This document shows, one piece after another, positions 11,471-23,594 of a DNA stretch of 64,000 nucleotides. Numbering within the stretch: position 1 is the first letter of the stretch; each line of letters opens with the position of its first letter. Source of the stretch: Saururus chinensis (taxonomy: Eukaryota; Streptophyta; Magnoliopsida; Piperales; Saururaceae). Below the pieces are notes generated by a model that did no database searches, was not told the DNA's origin, and saw only the letters and a program-made list of their open reading frames with translations. A program made the position numbers and the translations under genes. The stretch spans positions 36,640,014 to 36,704,013 of the forward strand of contig CP141144.1 of assembly GCA_035235625.1 (NCBI GenBank). Direction: 5' to 3'.

Positions 11471-11689
11471 ATTTAATAAATAAATATTAAAAATTATAAT
11501 AAACTTCCTAAATATAATATATTTTATTCAATATTTTCTATTTATATATATAATAAATAAATATTAAATTTTCAATAAAAATTAGCATTAATAATAGATT
11601 AAATTTTCACTATTTATATATCATATATTTTATTTATTAAATTTTATTATTAATTTTAAAATGTAATTTACAATAAAAGATAGAGTGAA

Positions 11690-14342
11690 GAGAGTGCATG
11701 GAGAGAGAGAGTGAGGAGAGAGAGAAGGTGTGGAGAGAGAGGGATCAAAGAAAGAGAGAGAGGGGAGGGAAGATAGAGAGAAGAGAGTGGAGGGAAAAGA
11801 GAGGAATTTTATTTAAATTTATTTATATTTTTTTAAATTTTTTTATTTTTGAAATAAAAAATAAAATTTAAATAAATACTAATAGCAACGTATAATTAAA
11901 ATAAAATAAAATAAATTTTAAAATAATTTTAAAGAATAAAAAATCTTAAAAAATTTAAATTAGAGGAGAGATAGTGTGTAGGGAGAGAGGAGAGAAGAGA
12001 GAAAGAGGAGAGAGAAGAGAGAGAGAGAAGAAAGAAGTGAGAGAGAGAGGGGAGGGGAGGGAAGAAAGAGAGAGGAATAAGACGGAGAGGGGACGAGGAG
12101 AGAGATAGAGAGAGGAGGAGAGAGAGAGGGAGAGAGAGAGGTGGGATGGGAGAGGGAGAAAGAGAGGAGAGGGAGAGTAAATTTTTTTAATTTTTTTTAA
12201 GTAGAAAATATAAAATAGAGAGAGGGGGAGAGAGAGGAGAGAGGGAGAGAGAGGAGAGATAGGAGAGAGGAGAGAGAGAAGGGAGGAGGGAGAGGAGAGA
12301 GAGAGTGAGGGAGGAGAGAAGGAGAGGGAGGAGAGAGAGAGATGGATAGATAGTGGGAGAGAGAAAAGTGAGAGATAGGAGAGAGAGAGAGAGAAGGGAG
12401 AGAGGAGAGGGAGCGTAATTTTTTTAAAAATTTTTATTCTTTTTAAAAAAATTTAAATTTTTTTATTTTTTTTTGCTAAAAATTTATTAAAAAAATAAAA
12501 AAGGTATTAACGACGCTTACACATATATGTCGTTAATACCTTTGTGTATTAGCGATGTATAATTATATATGTCTCTAATATCCTTGAGTATTAGCGACAT
12601 ATAATCATATACGTCCTTACTACCCTTGGTATTAGCGACGTATATGGATATACGTCGCTAATATATTTTTATTTTTTATTTATTTTTAAATAAAAAATAT
12701 AAAATAGAGAGGAGGAAGAGAGAGGGAGGAGAGAGAGATGAGAGGGAGGAGAGAGAGAGGGAGAGGGAGGAGAGAGAGGAGATAGGGAAAAGAGAGGAGA
12801 TAGAGAGAGAATGAGGGAGGAGAGAGAGAACGGAGAGATAGGAGAGAGAGAGAAGGGAGAGATAGGAGAGGGAGAGTAAATTTTTTTATTTAAAAATTAA
12901 TTAAAAAAATAAAAAAGGTATTCACGCTTACACATATACATCGCTAATACCCTTGAGTATTAATATACATCGCCAACACCCTTAGTATTAGCGATGTATA
13001 TCCATATACGTCGCTAATGTATTTTTATTTTTTATTTATTTTTAAATAAAAATATAAAATAGAGAGAGGGAGGAGAGAGGAGAGAGGGGGAGAGAGAGGT
13101 AGAGGGAGAGAGAGAGGGAGAGAGAGGAGATAGGGGGAGAGAGAGGGGAGGGAGGAGAGAGAGAGGAGAGGGGGAGAGAGAGGAGAGAGGGAGAGAGGAA
13201 GGAGAGAGAGGGGAGAGGGGGAGAGGGGAGAGAGAGAGGAGAGAGAGGGGGGAGAGGGGGAGAGAGAGGAGATAGGGGGAGAGAGAGGGGAGGGAGGAGA
13301 GAGAGAGGAGAGGGGGAGAGAGGAGAAAGAGAGTGAGGGAGGAGAGAGAGAAGTGGAGAGATAGTGGGACGAGAGAGAATGGAGAGATAGGAGAGATTGA
13401 GAGGAGACGGAGAGTAATTTTTTTTAATTTTGTTTAAGTAGAAAATATATAATAGAGAGAGGAGAGAGAGAGGAGAGGGAGAGAGAGATAGGAGAGAAGG
13501 AGAGAGAGAGATAGGAGAGTGGGAGAGAGAGTGGAGAGAGGGGAGGGTGGGGAGAGAGGGAGGAGAGAGAGAGATGGAGAGATAGTGGGAGAGAGAGAAC
13601 GGAGAGATAGGAGAGGTAGGAGAGAGAGAGAGAAGGGAAAGAGGAGAGGGAGTGTAATTTTTTAAACAAAATTTTAAATTTTTTATATATTTTTTTAAAA
13701 TTGATTAAAAAATAAAAAAGGTATTAATGACGCTTACACATATATGTCGTTAATACCTTTTTGTATTGGCGACGTATAATTATATACATCGCGAATACCC
13801 TTGAGTATTAGCGACATATATTCATATTGGTGGCTAATACCCTTGGTATTAGCGACGTATATCCATATACATTGATACTATACTTTAATTTTTTATTTAT
13901 TTTTAAATAAAAAATATAAAATAGAGAGGAGGAAGAGAGAGGGGAGGGAGGAGAGAGAGGGAGAGGGAGGAGAGAGAGGAGATATGGGGAAAGAGAGAAG
14001 ATAGAGAGAGAGAGAGGGAGGGAGGAGAGAGGGAAAGGGAGGAGAGAGAAAGAGATGGAGAGATAGTGGGAGAGAGAGAACAGAGAGATAGGAGAGAGAG
14101 AGAAGGGAGAGATAGGAGAGGGAGAGTAATTTTTTTATATTTTTTTATTTAAAATTAATTAAAAAAATAAAAAAGGTATTAACGACACTTACACATATAC
14201 ATTGCTAATACCCTTAGTATTAGCGACGTATATCCGTATATGTCGCTAATATATTTTATTTTTCATTTATTTTTAAATAAAAAATAGAAAATAGAGAGAG
14301 GGAGGAGAGAGGAGAGAGAGAGAGAGAGAGAGGAGAGAGGGG

Positions 14343-14380
<38 letters not shown>

Positions 14381-16010
14381 AGAGAGGGGGAGAGGGGTAG
14401 AGAGAGGGGAGGGAGGAGAGAGAGGAGAGAGAGAGAGGAGAGGGAGGGTAAATTTTTTAATTTTTTTTAATTTTTTTATTTAAAAATTGATTAAAAAATA
14501 AAAAAGGTATTATCGACGCTTACACATATACGTTGCTAATACCTTTGTGTATTAGTGATGTATATGCATATACGTCGCTAATAGCCATGAGTATTAGCGA
14601 CATATAATCATATAGGTTGCTAATACCCTTAGTATTAGTGACGTATATCCATATTGTCGCTAATACATTTTTATTTTTTATTTATTTTTAAATAAAAAAT
14701 GTAAAATAGAGAGGAGGAAGAGAGAAGGAGAGAGAGAGGAGAGGGTGGAGAGAAAGAGAGGGAGAGGGAGGAGAGAGAGGAGATATGGGGAAAGTGAGGA
14801 GATAGAGAGAGAGTGAGGGAGGAGAGAGGGAAAGGGAGGAGAGAGAGAGAGATGGAGAGATAGTGGGAGAGAGAGAATAGAGAGATAGGAGAGAGAGAGA
14901 AGGGAGAGATAGGAGAGGGAGAGTAATTTTTTTATTTAAAATTAATTAAAAAAATAAAAAAGGTATTAACGACACTTACACATATACATTGCTAATACCC
15001 TTAGTATTAGCGACGTATATCCGTATATGTCGCTAATATATTTTATTTTTTATTTATTTTTTAAAAAAATAGAATATGGAGAGAGGGAGGAGAGAGAGAG
15101 GAGAGAGGGGGGAGAGAGAGGTGAGAGAGAGAAAGGGAGAGGGAGGAGAGAGAGGTGAGAGGGGGAGAGAGGAGAGAGAGGAGAGAGACAGGTAGAGAGA
15201 TAGTGGGAGAGAGAGAATGGAGAGATAGGAGGAGAGGGAGAGTAAATTTTTTTAATTTTTTTAACATTTTTGAATTTTTTTATTTAAAAATTGATTAAAA
15301 AAATTAAAAAAGTATTAACGACGCTTACACATATACGTCGCTAATACCTTTGTGTATTAGTGATGTATATGCAAATACGCCGCTAATAACCTTGTGTATT
15401 AGCGATGTATATGCATATACGTCGCTAATACCCTTAGTATTAGCGACATATAATGATATACGTTGCTAATACCCTTAGTATTAGCGCCATATATCCATAT
15501 ATGTCGCTAATATATTTTTATTTTTTATTTATTTTTAAATAAAAAATATAAAATAGAGAGAAGGAGGAGAGAGAAGAGAGAGGGGGAGGGAAGAGAGAGA
15601 GAGAGGAGGGAAGAGAGAGGGGATTAAGATGGAGAGAGGAAGCAGAGAGAGAGAGTAGAGAGAGAAGGGAGAGAGATAGAGGAGAGAGAGGGGAGAGCGA
15701 GAGGAGATAGGGAAGAGGGTGGAGGGAGGGAGGAGAGAGAGAAAAGGGTGGAAGGAGGGAGGAGAGAGAGAAAAGGGTGGAAGGAGGGAGGAGAGAGAGA
15801 AGAGGGAGGAGAGAGAGAAGAGGGAGAGAGGGAGGAGAGAGAGAGAGGAGAGAGGGAGGAGGGAGGGAGAGAGGGAGGAGAGAGGGAGGAGAGAGGGAGA
15901 GGGAGGAGAGAGAGAGAGGGGAGGTGAGAGAGGGGGAGAAAGAAAAAAAAGAGAGGTGAGTTAAGAATAATTTTAGAAAAAAATATATTGTAATTTTTAA
16001 AATGGAAAAT
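11690..16010 (+). repeat. GA-rich tandem cassette array of CACTA-a
   Basis: Long AGAGAGGAGG purine tracts alternate with an AT-rich block and a cluster of inverted TTAGCGACGTAT / ATACGTCGCTAA motifs. The phrase AAAAGGTATTA(A/T)CGACGCTTAC or a close variant recurs near 12506, 12917, 13718, 14173, 14503, 14959 and 15308, giving cassettes of roughly 330-460 bp. Purine tracts continue to about 15960. The Ser/Leu-rich and Arg/Glu-rich open frames here are products of the simple sequence, not genes. Confidence 0.85.
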
Positions 16011-16410
16011 ATGTTTTTTTGCAATGCTTATGGTTAAGCGTCGCAAAAAACTAATACTATCTGCGACGCGTCATTTAAAGCATCTTAAATATTTTTTTTA
16101 ACCTCAAATAATGTATAATGCCACGAAAAGCGTGAGTATTTTGGCAGTTGCTTCCCTTTTGCGAAGTTGCTGATGAAGCGTCACAAAAGGCCGAAGTTTC
16201 ACCGAGAGCAAAATTTTGCGCGTATTGAAATTTCTCTCGCGCGGCAGAAAATTTGAGTGTGCGGCCGCAAAATTTCGCGCCAGTAAAATTTTGGTCGGTC
16301 TGTTATAACCCGAGCCTACGCGTTGTTTTCCACCATTCTACGTCCCTCGTCTCCGCTTTGCCGCACTGCGCTCCTCCTTTCTGATTTCCACCACGCCGCC
16401 ACAGTCCACA
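16011..16410 (+). other. CACTA-a GC-rich core, left part
   Basis: After a last pair of CGACGC motifs (16020-16085) the base composition changes to GC-rich with repeated GCGCG...AAATTT words (16215-16290). Similar GCG(G/C)GCGAAATT words occur in CACTA-e near 61120-61170. No coding region is recognised. LTR C is inserted at its right edge. Confidence 0.5.
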
Positions 16411-17657
16411 TGTCACGCCCTAGCGATGCCCGACCCAAGCCGAACCAAGTCCAAGGACCGGTCAAGCGCGCGGGGGCGACAAAGGAAAATTGAGAAACGA
16501 TCTAGCGGAAGACCTAACCCTAACCATGGGTGATTAACAGAATTACGGAGTACGCACAATTCTTTAAGCAAGAATAAATAAGAAGGATAGAAAGAGAGTT
16601 GCTTATCACAAGTAAACAACTAATCTCAAACCCACATGCTTAGTTAACTAAAGCCCACACTGGCTCAAAATAAGTGTCAAGCAAACATAACTGTAAGATG
16701 TGACATAAATCCAAAACAAAGAACCCTACACAAAGGTTCTAAACATAAGCATAAAAACCAAAGAAGATAAGTCACATAACGATCTCCATGATCACATCCA
16801 AGCCATCTCCGACCTTTCCTCAAAGAGGAGATCCTGTCCGTCTGCGTGTCGCACCACGCAGCCCCAAATCAAAACACAAAAAAGAGGGGTGAGTTTAACA
16901 AACTCAGCAATGGTTTTTAATATCACTATCAACATTGAAAATACAATAGCATAGCAATAAGATCATTCAGATCAAAGATTAACATGGTGCACCATTCTAC
17001 GTCCCTCGTCTCCGCTTTGCCGCTTTGCCGCACTGCGCTCCTCCTTTCTGATTTCCACCACGCCGCCACAGTCCACATGTCACGCCCTGGCGATGCCCGA
17101 CCCAAGCCGAACCCAGTCCAAGGACCGGTCAAGCGCGCGGGGGCGACAAAGGAAAATTGAGAAACGATCTAGCAGAAGACCTAACCCTAACCATGGGTGA
17201 TTAAGAGAATTACGGAGTACGCACAATTCTTTAAGCAAGAATAAATAAGAAGGATAGAAAGAGAGTTGCTTATCACAAGTAAACAACTAATCTCAAACCC
17301 ACATGCTTAGTTAACTAAAGCCCACACTGGCTCAAAATAAGTGTCAAGCAAACATAACTGTAAGATGTGACATAAATCCAAAACAAAGAACCCTACACAA
17401 AGGTTCTAAACATAAGCATAAAAACCAAAGAAGATAAGTCACATAACGATCTCCATGATCACATCCAAGCCATCTCCGACCTTTCCTCAAAGAGGAGATC
17501 CTGTCCGTCTGCGTGTCGCACCATGCAGCCCCAAATCAAAACACAAAAAAGAGGGGTGAGTTTAACAAACTCAGCAATGGTTTTTAATATCACTATCAAC
17601 ATTGAAAATACAATAGCATAGCAATAAGATCATTCAGATCAAAGATTAACATGGTGC
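16332..17657 (+). repeat. Tandem duplication across the CACTA-a / LTR C junction
   Basis: 16332-16990 and 16991-17657 are near-identical. Each copy contains about 80 bp of CACTA-a core followed by the first 580-590 bp of LTR C. The second copy has an extra 8 bp (CTTTGCCG repeated). The junction carries GTGCA(C/T)CATT on both sides, a short microhomology. Confidence 0.9.
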
Positions 17658-20460
17658 ATCATTTTCTGATCATGCATACATATCACCTAAAACTGCATCA
17701 TAGTGTATAATCCAAATAATTTCATTCTCATCATAACATCCTGCATGAAATGTATCTCTAACATACATATTCCCATATGCATCATATCATAACAACCTGC
17801 ATGAATGTATCTCTAACATACATATTCTATCATACATCATATCATTCTCATTCACCATGCATGTACAAGTGTCACATATCCACACTAATCCATCATGCAA
17901 GTCCATACACATAGAGAATAAACCTGCTCATCAAGGCCTGAACCCTCGAGCAAACACTTATCAAATAGACATGCTCCTCAAGGCCAACGCCTACGAGCAA
18001 ACACTTATCAAATAAACATGCTCCTCAAGGCCAACGCCTACGAGCAAACACTTATCAAATAAACATGCTACTCAAGGCCAACACCTATGAGCAAACACTT
18101 ATCAAATAAACATGCTCCTCAAGGCCAACGCCTTCGAGCAACTCCTGCTCAAGGCCAACGCCTGCCCATCAAGTCTAAACTCCCGGGCAACCCTGCTTGT
18201 CAAGACTAAAGTCCCAAGCAATAACACCTAGCAAGCCGGTGCACTCGGACAAACCAGCTGGATTCTCAGAGTCCAACGAATCATAAATAATCTCAATCCG
18301 CAAGACAAGTACACAACTCATCCCTACTTAACTCCATTTAACTAGACTCAACCTGGGGAGTGCACTCGTTCCACACAGGAACTCAAATCAAAGCATGTCC
18401 TTTCGGACCAATCAACTTTCGATTAATCCACGACCGATCAATCTGGCACACAATTCCACCACATTGCATCCAATCGGTCAAGTTCGATTAACCTCGATAA
18501 AGCCTAAATTGGAAATCTATTTTCATAATGCATGTAGCATGGTACATACGTGGGCAAGGCATACATGAATCCTAATCCATGATAAGTGCTCTCATCAGCC
18601 CCTAATGCATCATTCATAATCACAATATCAAGCTTCAACATCATCATTTAACCCCCACATGTGTGTGTGTGTAACTAGTAGAAGCATTTCACACAATGCA
18701 TGTCAACATGCTTGAAATTAAACTCACTACCACACTACACATGTGAATTTCCATCTAAATATAAATTCCAGCGGAAATCATAGGAGAAGAAACGTTGAAA
18801 TCATAACCAAAATCAAAACCCAACCACAAAGGTTAAACATATATAAGATCATTCATTTCATCTTTGAGTCATGACATTCACCAACATCCACATATCAACT
18901 AACTACATTCTATCATGACAAATCAGTCCATTAATAGGTTATAACTCTATTGAAAATATGCTTAACCAAAGGGAATCAACCATTCATAATTTCAAGATGA
19001 CAATTCCAACATCATGCCACAGAACCTAAGTCATTCTACAAATCTCTAATCATATATCCCAACTTCATAACCTCAATAGCATATCTTTCCAGTATCATAA
19101 TATAGCTTAAAACACTCCACATTCATATGAAATTGGCAAGCTAAAGTGGAATCATCGAAATAAACATCATGCATTAGAACACAATTCTACTGTGTAGTCA
19201 TTTGAACGCCCTTCAGGCCGTTCGATCGGTTAAACGTAAAAATTTAAAATTCACAGTTTGGCCGTTCGAACGCCTAGTAGGCCGTTCGATCGGCTGAACT
19301 GGAAAACTGTCGTTCCGACAGTGTTGCCGTTCGAACACCCAGAAGGGCCGTTCGAACGCCAACAAGGCAGAATTGGTCATCTTCTTCCTTTCGCAAATCC
19401 AAACCGAAACACCATTGATAACACTTCAAATCCACATCTAACACCCTAATCATCATCAAAAGTCCTTCATGACTTCCAGAATGTTAAACCATATCATAAT
19501 AATGCAAAACCCTAAGAAATCGGGATTAAATAATTTCATTTTCTAATCATGCCATTAACACACCAAATCAAGTAACTCCATTCGAAATAAGCCAAAAATC
19601 AAGAGTTTTACCATGGATAAACTGAGATTTCAAAGACTCATTACCTTAGTACTTGATTAAGGTCGGATTTGAGAGTCACCCTTCTTGAAAACCTTCCAAA
19701 AACATTGAGTTTGAATTAAACTCCATTACAAATCGATTTACCAAAGAAATCCCTAATTAAAACTTAGATATAGGGCTTGTTGATTGTAAAAATCAAAATT
19801 TGAAAGCTAGGGTTTGTAGTAAAACACAAATCAGTAGTTTTTGATGTCCAAAAACGAATTGAAACAAGGGGGAAATGGTAGATTTGGAAGAGATTAAGAA
19901 GAAAGCTAGGGTTTAGTGCTTAATTAGAGTAGGCTTACCTTAATAGCCTTCTAATCTGGGCCTAATTGGGGATTCGGCCAGACCTCCCTCCTTAGCCTAT
20001 TCCCAAAAATGGAAATGGCTCAGGTTTGCCCTTTTATAGTAAGGGTTGGGGTATGTATGGGTAAGTTATGGGGTGTAAATAGGAAAAGTAGGCTAAAAAT
20101 GGGTATTTTGCAAATTTAAGCACTAATTAAGCCTAATAAAATTCTGAAAATTTTTGTATGACCTTAGGTAGATATCTGGGTTTATTTGACCTAAAAACCG
20201 AAATTTCGACTGTGGGGCCCACAGGGGTCCCGCCAAAAGCCTAATTTTTAGAAAAATAGTAAAAATTCAGAAAAATCCCAGAAAATCACATTTGATTTAA
20301 AATCACTTAAAACCATTAATCTTAAAGTTGACTTTGGTTAAAACCATTATAAACACCACTTATTTTACGAAATCACCGAATAAATCAGAAAACGCGTTAA
20401 TCTCACTATAACTGATAATTAAAGAAAACCAAAAACCAGTTTAAGATCAGGAATCTTACA
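16411..20460 (-). mobile_element. Solo LTR 'C' (Tekay/Del-like gypsy)
   Basis: On the + strand it starts TGTCACGCCC and ends GGAATCTTACA. Flanks are CCACA (16406-16410) and CCACG (20461-20465), an imperfect 5-bp target duplication. On the minus strand it reads TGTAAGATTCCTG...GGGCGTGACA. It contains GGCGGGACCCC..GGGCCCCACAG followed by CGAAATTTCGG (complement of 20195-20240), and GAGTTTGTTAAACTCACCCC near its 3' end, features I associate with Tekay/Del LTRs. LTR D is homologous end to end. 17930-18150 holds a tandem repeat of about 46 bp (CATGCTCCTCAAGGCCAACG), at least four copies. No internal retroelement genes remain. Confidence 0.85.
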
Positions 20461-21105
20461 CCACGCCATCATCATCCCCCCGTCAGGCCTCCTTCCGTCC
20501 CCCGGTGTCTTCTTTCTCCTGTTCCCCCTTCCCTCCCCTGTTCCCGTTGCAACCTTATGCCAGTTCTGGTGGTGAAAAGGCTGGGCGGCGGCGACAATAG
20601 CAATCTGACCCCTTTCGGATCGAAAGACGACAGAGGCAGGCCCAACCCAGAGTGCAACCACGTGGTCAAGTTCAGCCTCGAGGGCGTCCCCGGCCCTAAG
20701 TGCGGTGCCAGGTCGTCTTCGTCTATGGAGTTTGCGTTGATTTTTTTGTCTGAGCAAGAGCTTCCCGTTTTGTATCCGCCGGCATTCTATATCAGCCATC
20801 GTTTTGTATCCACCGCTGTTCTATTTGTTTCCGCTTTTTTGGTTTCTACCACAGTTGTGTTTTTTCCACATCTGTTTTGTTTTTCGCCGTCGTTGTGGTT
20901 TTCATCGTCGGGCTAGTTTTCGCCACTGCTTTGGTTTCGCCGCTAGCCCCAGTTTTTGCTACCGTATTGTTTCTCCAGGAAAGAGTAGAGAGGTTGAAGA
21001 AGATGACCCGCAGACTGCGGTTCTCTTCTACCCGCACCGGCCATGGGTGTGTAGTGCACCGACCCATTTCCAAACCGGGTCTACTGACCCAGTTTGGTCT
21101 TTTTT
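20461..21105 (+). other. CACTA-a GC-rich core, right part, with an unidentified open frame
   Basis: This GC-rich stretch resumes the core after LTR C. It holds a 119-codon open frame (20557-20916) reading MPVLVVKRLGGGDNS and then FSLEGVPGPKCGARSS, followed by a Phe/Val-rich tail. I recognise no domain. It could be a captured host fragment or a chance frame in GC-rich DNA. A continuation to about 21075 in other frames is also possible. I do not call it a gene. Confidence 0.35.
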
Positions 21106-21611
21106 TAAAAAAAATTTAGCGACACTTTGTAAAAGCGTCGCTAATACAGTTAATTGATTTTTTTAATATTATTATTAATTTATTTTTAAATAAATTTTTT
21201 ATATTTTTTAAAATAATTATATACAATAGCGACGCTTAAAAGTTGTCACTTATAAACTATTATTAGCGACGCTTACTACAAGCGTCGCTAATAATTATAT
21301 TTTTAATTAATTTTTTTAAAAAATAAAAAAATTTGATAAAATAAAATAAAATTATTTTTAGTAGCGACATTTTGTAAAACGTCGCTAATAAGCGACGCTT
21401 AATAAAAAGCGTCGCTTATTATCTTGTATTAGAGACGTAATGGAAAACATTTCTAATAGTAGACATTTGCGATGCTTAAGTAAAAGTGTTGCTAATGACT
21501 ATTAACGACTCCATTTTTATTGACTTATTTAGCGACGCTTTTGAAGCGTCGCTAATAGTTAGTAGCGACGCTTGTACTACTATTAGCGATGCTGTGTTTT
21601 TTGTTGTAGTG
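21106..21611 (+). repeat. CACTA-a right subterminal repeat region
   Basis: About a dozen TTAGCGACGC / GCGTCGCTAA units in alternating orientation flank two AT-rich spacers. The region ends in TTTTTTGTTGTAGTG. Perfect short hairpins include one near 21385-21415. Confidence 0.88.
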
Positions 21612-22772
21612 AAGAACAATAAAACATGGTGGACAGCCCCAAACCAGTGGACGAACTGGCTGATCCCTCCATGCTCTCCCAAATTATGACTAAACTTGAG
21701 CATTTCACCACGGCGGTTGCCCAACTTCAAGCTGCCCCTACAGCGTCACTTCTACCCAAGCCACAGCCAGCCCAGGCTGATTTGGGTGAGCCATCGCAGC
21801 CCCATGAATCTCACACCCCCGGCCTCCAAGCGTCATCCGAGAGAGAGGTGCACCAGCCCATACATTCAGTCTGCTTTGGCACCTTCGATCAGCACAAAGA
21901 AGGAGGATGTGCAGGCTGGGATATGCGAGGCCCTCCAGGTGTTCGAGGAAGTGCCTCAATGGTGCTGCACCACAAAAATCTTGTCCACGAGTTTGAGGAT
22001 GGTTGGGAGGAGTACTCTGCCTCCCGTGGAGGACTTCGGGGTGGGGCTGAGCCACGTTTGGCTCATCTTCAGTTCCCACGGTACATTGGAGATGAAGACC
22101 CGGTGGAATGGCTATACAAGGCGGAGAAATTTTTTGCCTACCAGGGAACTCACTCCGAGGCTGAACAGTTGCACATGTCTGCTTTCCATCTAGACAGTGA
22201 TGCTTCCATTTGGTTTTAGAGCTTCGAGAAGGAGGTCCACCTCCCATCTTGGACTTCATTTGCCGATGAGCTTTGTGTCCAATTCGGCCCAAACGCATTC
22301 CAAGATTTCAATGAGATGTTGTCCACCTTGCGCCAAATCACTACCGTGCGAGCATACTACACTGAGTTCATGAAGATTGCGAATCGCCTCCCTGATTGGC
22401 CAATGGTGGCCCTTGTTGGAACTTTTAAAAAGGTCTCAAACTAGAAATTTCAGATGAGATGTGTCATTTCCCTTATACGTCAATGCGTGAAGTCGTGCAT
22501 CATGCATGAATTGAAGAGGAGAAGCTGGCCTGGCAGCGACAAGGAGGCCGGCTGGGCTCTTCTCTTTGACCCCCAACCAGCCCAGCGTCCTTCCCTACCA
22601 CAGCGACCAGCCTTCCCACCAACCGCCCCAGTCAGCCCTCCATCCCTGCTGGTGCTTCTATACGCCACCTCACTCCGGCCTAGATGGAAGAGCGGAGATC
22701 GAAGGGCATGTGCTTCAAGTGTGATGAGAAGTTCATGCCCAGCCATCGATGTTCCTTCCGAGAGCGCAAGGA
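21612..22772 (+). pseudogene. gypsy-1 gag, second segment
   Basis: Gag continues after CACTA-a. An open piece at 21626-22219 contains MVDSPKPVDELADPSML, then FPRYIGDEDPVEWLYKAEKFF and YQGTHSEAEQL, closely matching gypsy-2. It ends at TAG (22217-22219) where gypsy-2 has CAG. Later pieces include [13 protein letters not shown] and a zinc-knuckle motif [14 protein letters not shown] (about 22708-22750). A frameshift lies between 21850 and 22000. At about 22772 the sequence jumps straight into integrase, so protease, RT and RNase H are deleted. Confidence 0.8.
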
Positions 22773-23505
22773 AAATAATTGACTTTGTTGATGTGGATCG
22801 CTTGTCCAAGTATGCGCATTTCTATGCCTTAGAACATCCATTCATTGCCAAAATAGTGGCTGAGATGTATGTTCATGAGGTAGCTAAGCTGCATGGCATG
22901 ACTCACACCATTGTTTCTGATCGAGACCGGATCTTCCTCTCTCAGTTTTGGCTTAAGTTCATTGCACTTTAGGGCACAAAGCTTCATATGAGTACCGCCT
23001 ATCACCCATAGATAGACGGGCAGACAAAGGTGGTTAACCACTGCTTGGAATAGTACTTGCGTTGTTTCGTCAGAGATAAGCCCTGCTGATGGCTTCAGCT
23101 CCTTCCTTGGGAGGAATGGTCGTACGACATGGCCTATCATACGAGGGCTGGAGTCACTGCCTTTGAGGTAGTTTATGGTCTCCCTCCTCCTACCATGTTG
23201 TCCTATGTGCCTCACCGCTCTTCTGCGGCCGAGGTTGATTATATGATCCAAACACAGGACGAGGTTATCCGACAGCTTAAAGTCAATTTGGCTTTCGCTC
23301 AGAACCATATGAAGCAGGTGTATGATAAGAAGCATTCTAATCTGGAGTTCCATGTGGGTGATCTTGTTTATGTATCGGTGATTCCTCAGTGTCAGACCAG
23401 CTTATTCCAGGCTGACAATGCTAAGTTGGCTCCCAGTTATCACGGCCCTTATTCCATTACCGAGTGCATTGGACCTGTGGCTTACTGCTTGGCATTTCCC
23501 ACGAC
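22773..23505 (+). pseudogene. gypsy-1 integrase pseudogene
   Basis: Integrase inserts element DNA into the host genome. The core begins at [11 protein letters not shown], after the first catalytic aspartate has been lost. It continues with [16 protein letters not shown] (second Asp), then MSTAYHP and DGQTKVVNHCLE (the Glu region), the GPX2PFEV-like AGVTAFEVVYGLPPP, and a C-terminal HVGDLVYVSVIPQ and LAPSYHGPYSI. Stops at 22970, 23009 and 23051 (all TAG) each replace a CAG present in gypsy-2. Confidence 0.85.
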
Positions 23506-23594
23506 CTTTATACTTGGACAGAGGCAGCCCAAGAGGCCTTTGAGAGGCTAACAATGCTATGTTGGTGTACACGGTCTTCCATGTCTCTTGCCTT
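23506..23594 (+). pseudogene. gypsy-1 misplaced RT/RNase H-edge fragment and breakpoint
   Basis: A short in-frame stretch WTEAAQEAFERL (23515-23550) is the motif normally found between reverse transcriptase and RNase H of gypsy elements. Here it lies after integrase, joined to FPTTFIL. About 40 bp of unassigned sequence then leads into minus-strand Athila gag. This marks a rearranged end, not a normal 3' end. Confidence 0.55.

Larger units (their letters stand above)
11001..21611 (+). mobile_element. CACTA-a, non-autonomous CACTA (En/Spm) transposon
   Basis: The left terminus is CACTACAACAAAATG and the right terminus TTTTTTGTTGTAGTG. It is flanked by AAG on both sides (10998-11000 and 21612-21614), the 3-bp target duplication typical of CACTA elements. 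Both ends carry inverted subterminal motifs TTAGCGACGC / GCGTCGCTAA. The interior is AT-rich, then a long GA-rich tandem array, then a GC-rich core. No transposase is recognisable. Solo LTR C is inserted in the core, so the element proper is about 6 kb. It inserted into gypsy-1 gag. Confidence 0.93.
10504..23590 (+). mobile_element. gypsy-1 chromovirus-like element, deleted and interrupted
   Basis: The element consists of a 5' LTR, primer-binding site, split gag, an internal deletion of protease, RT and RNase H, the integrase core and tail, and then a stray RNase H-edge fragment. It closely resembles gypsy-2 (51626-56775) in gag and integrase, so the two are one family. It interrupts the minus-strand Athila element. 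The 3' LTR is missing, which suggests a deletion that also removed Athila pol. CACTA-a lies inside its gag. Confidence 0.75.

Noticed and set aside
13424..16046. Long Ser/Leu-rich and Arg/Glu-rich open frames in GA/CT tracts (also 40123-40854, 58313-61007, 62361-62654, 63455-63987)
   Set aside because: They are both-strand, multi-frame translations of AGAGAG/CTCTCT simple sequence, with no domain, no start context and no conserved composition beyond the repeat.
16518..16532. Telomere-like CCTAACCCTAACC
   Set aside because: Only about two units, inside LTR C, and duplicated with it at 17180. There is no array and no chromosome-end context.
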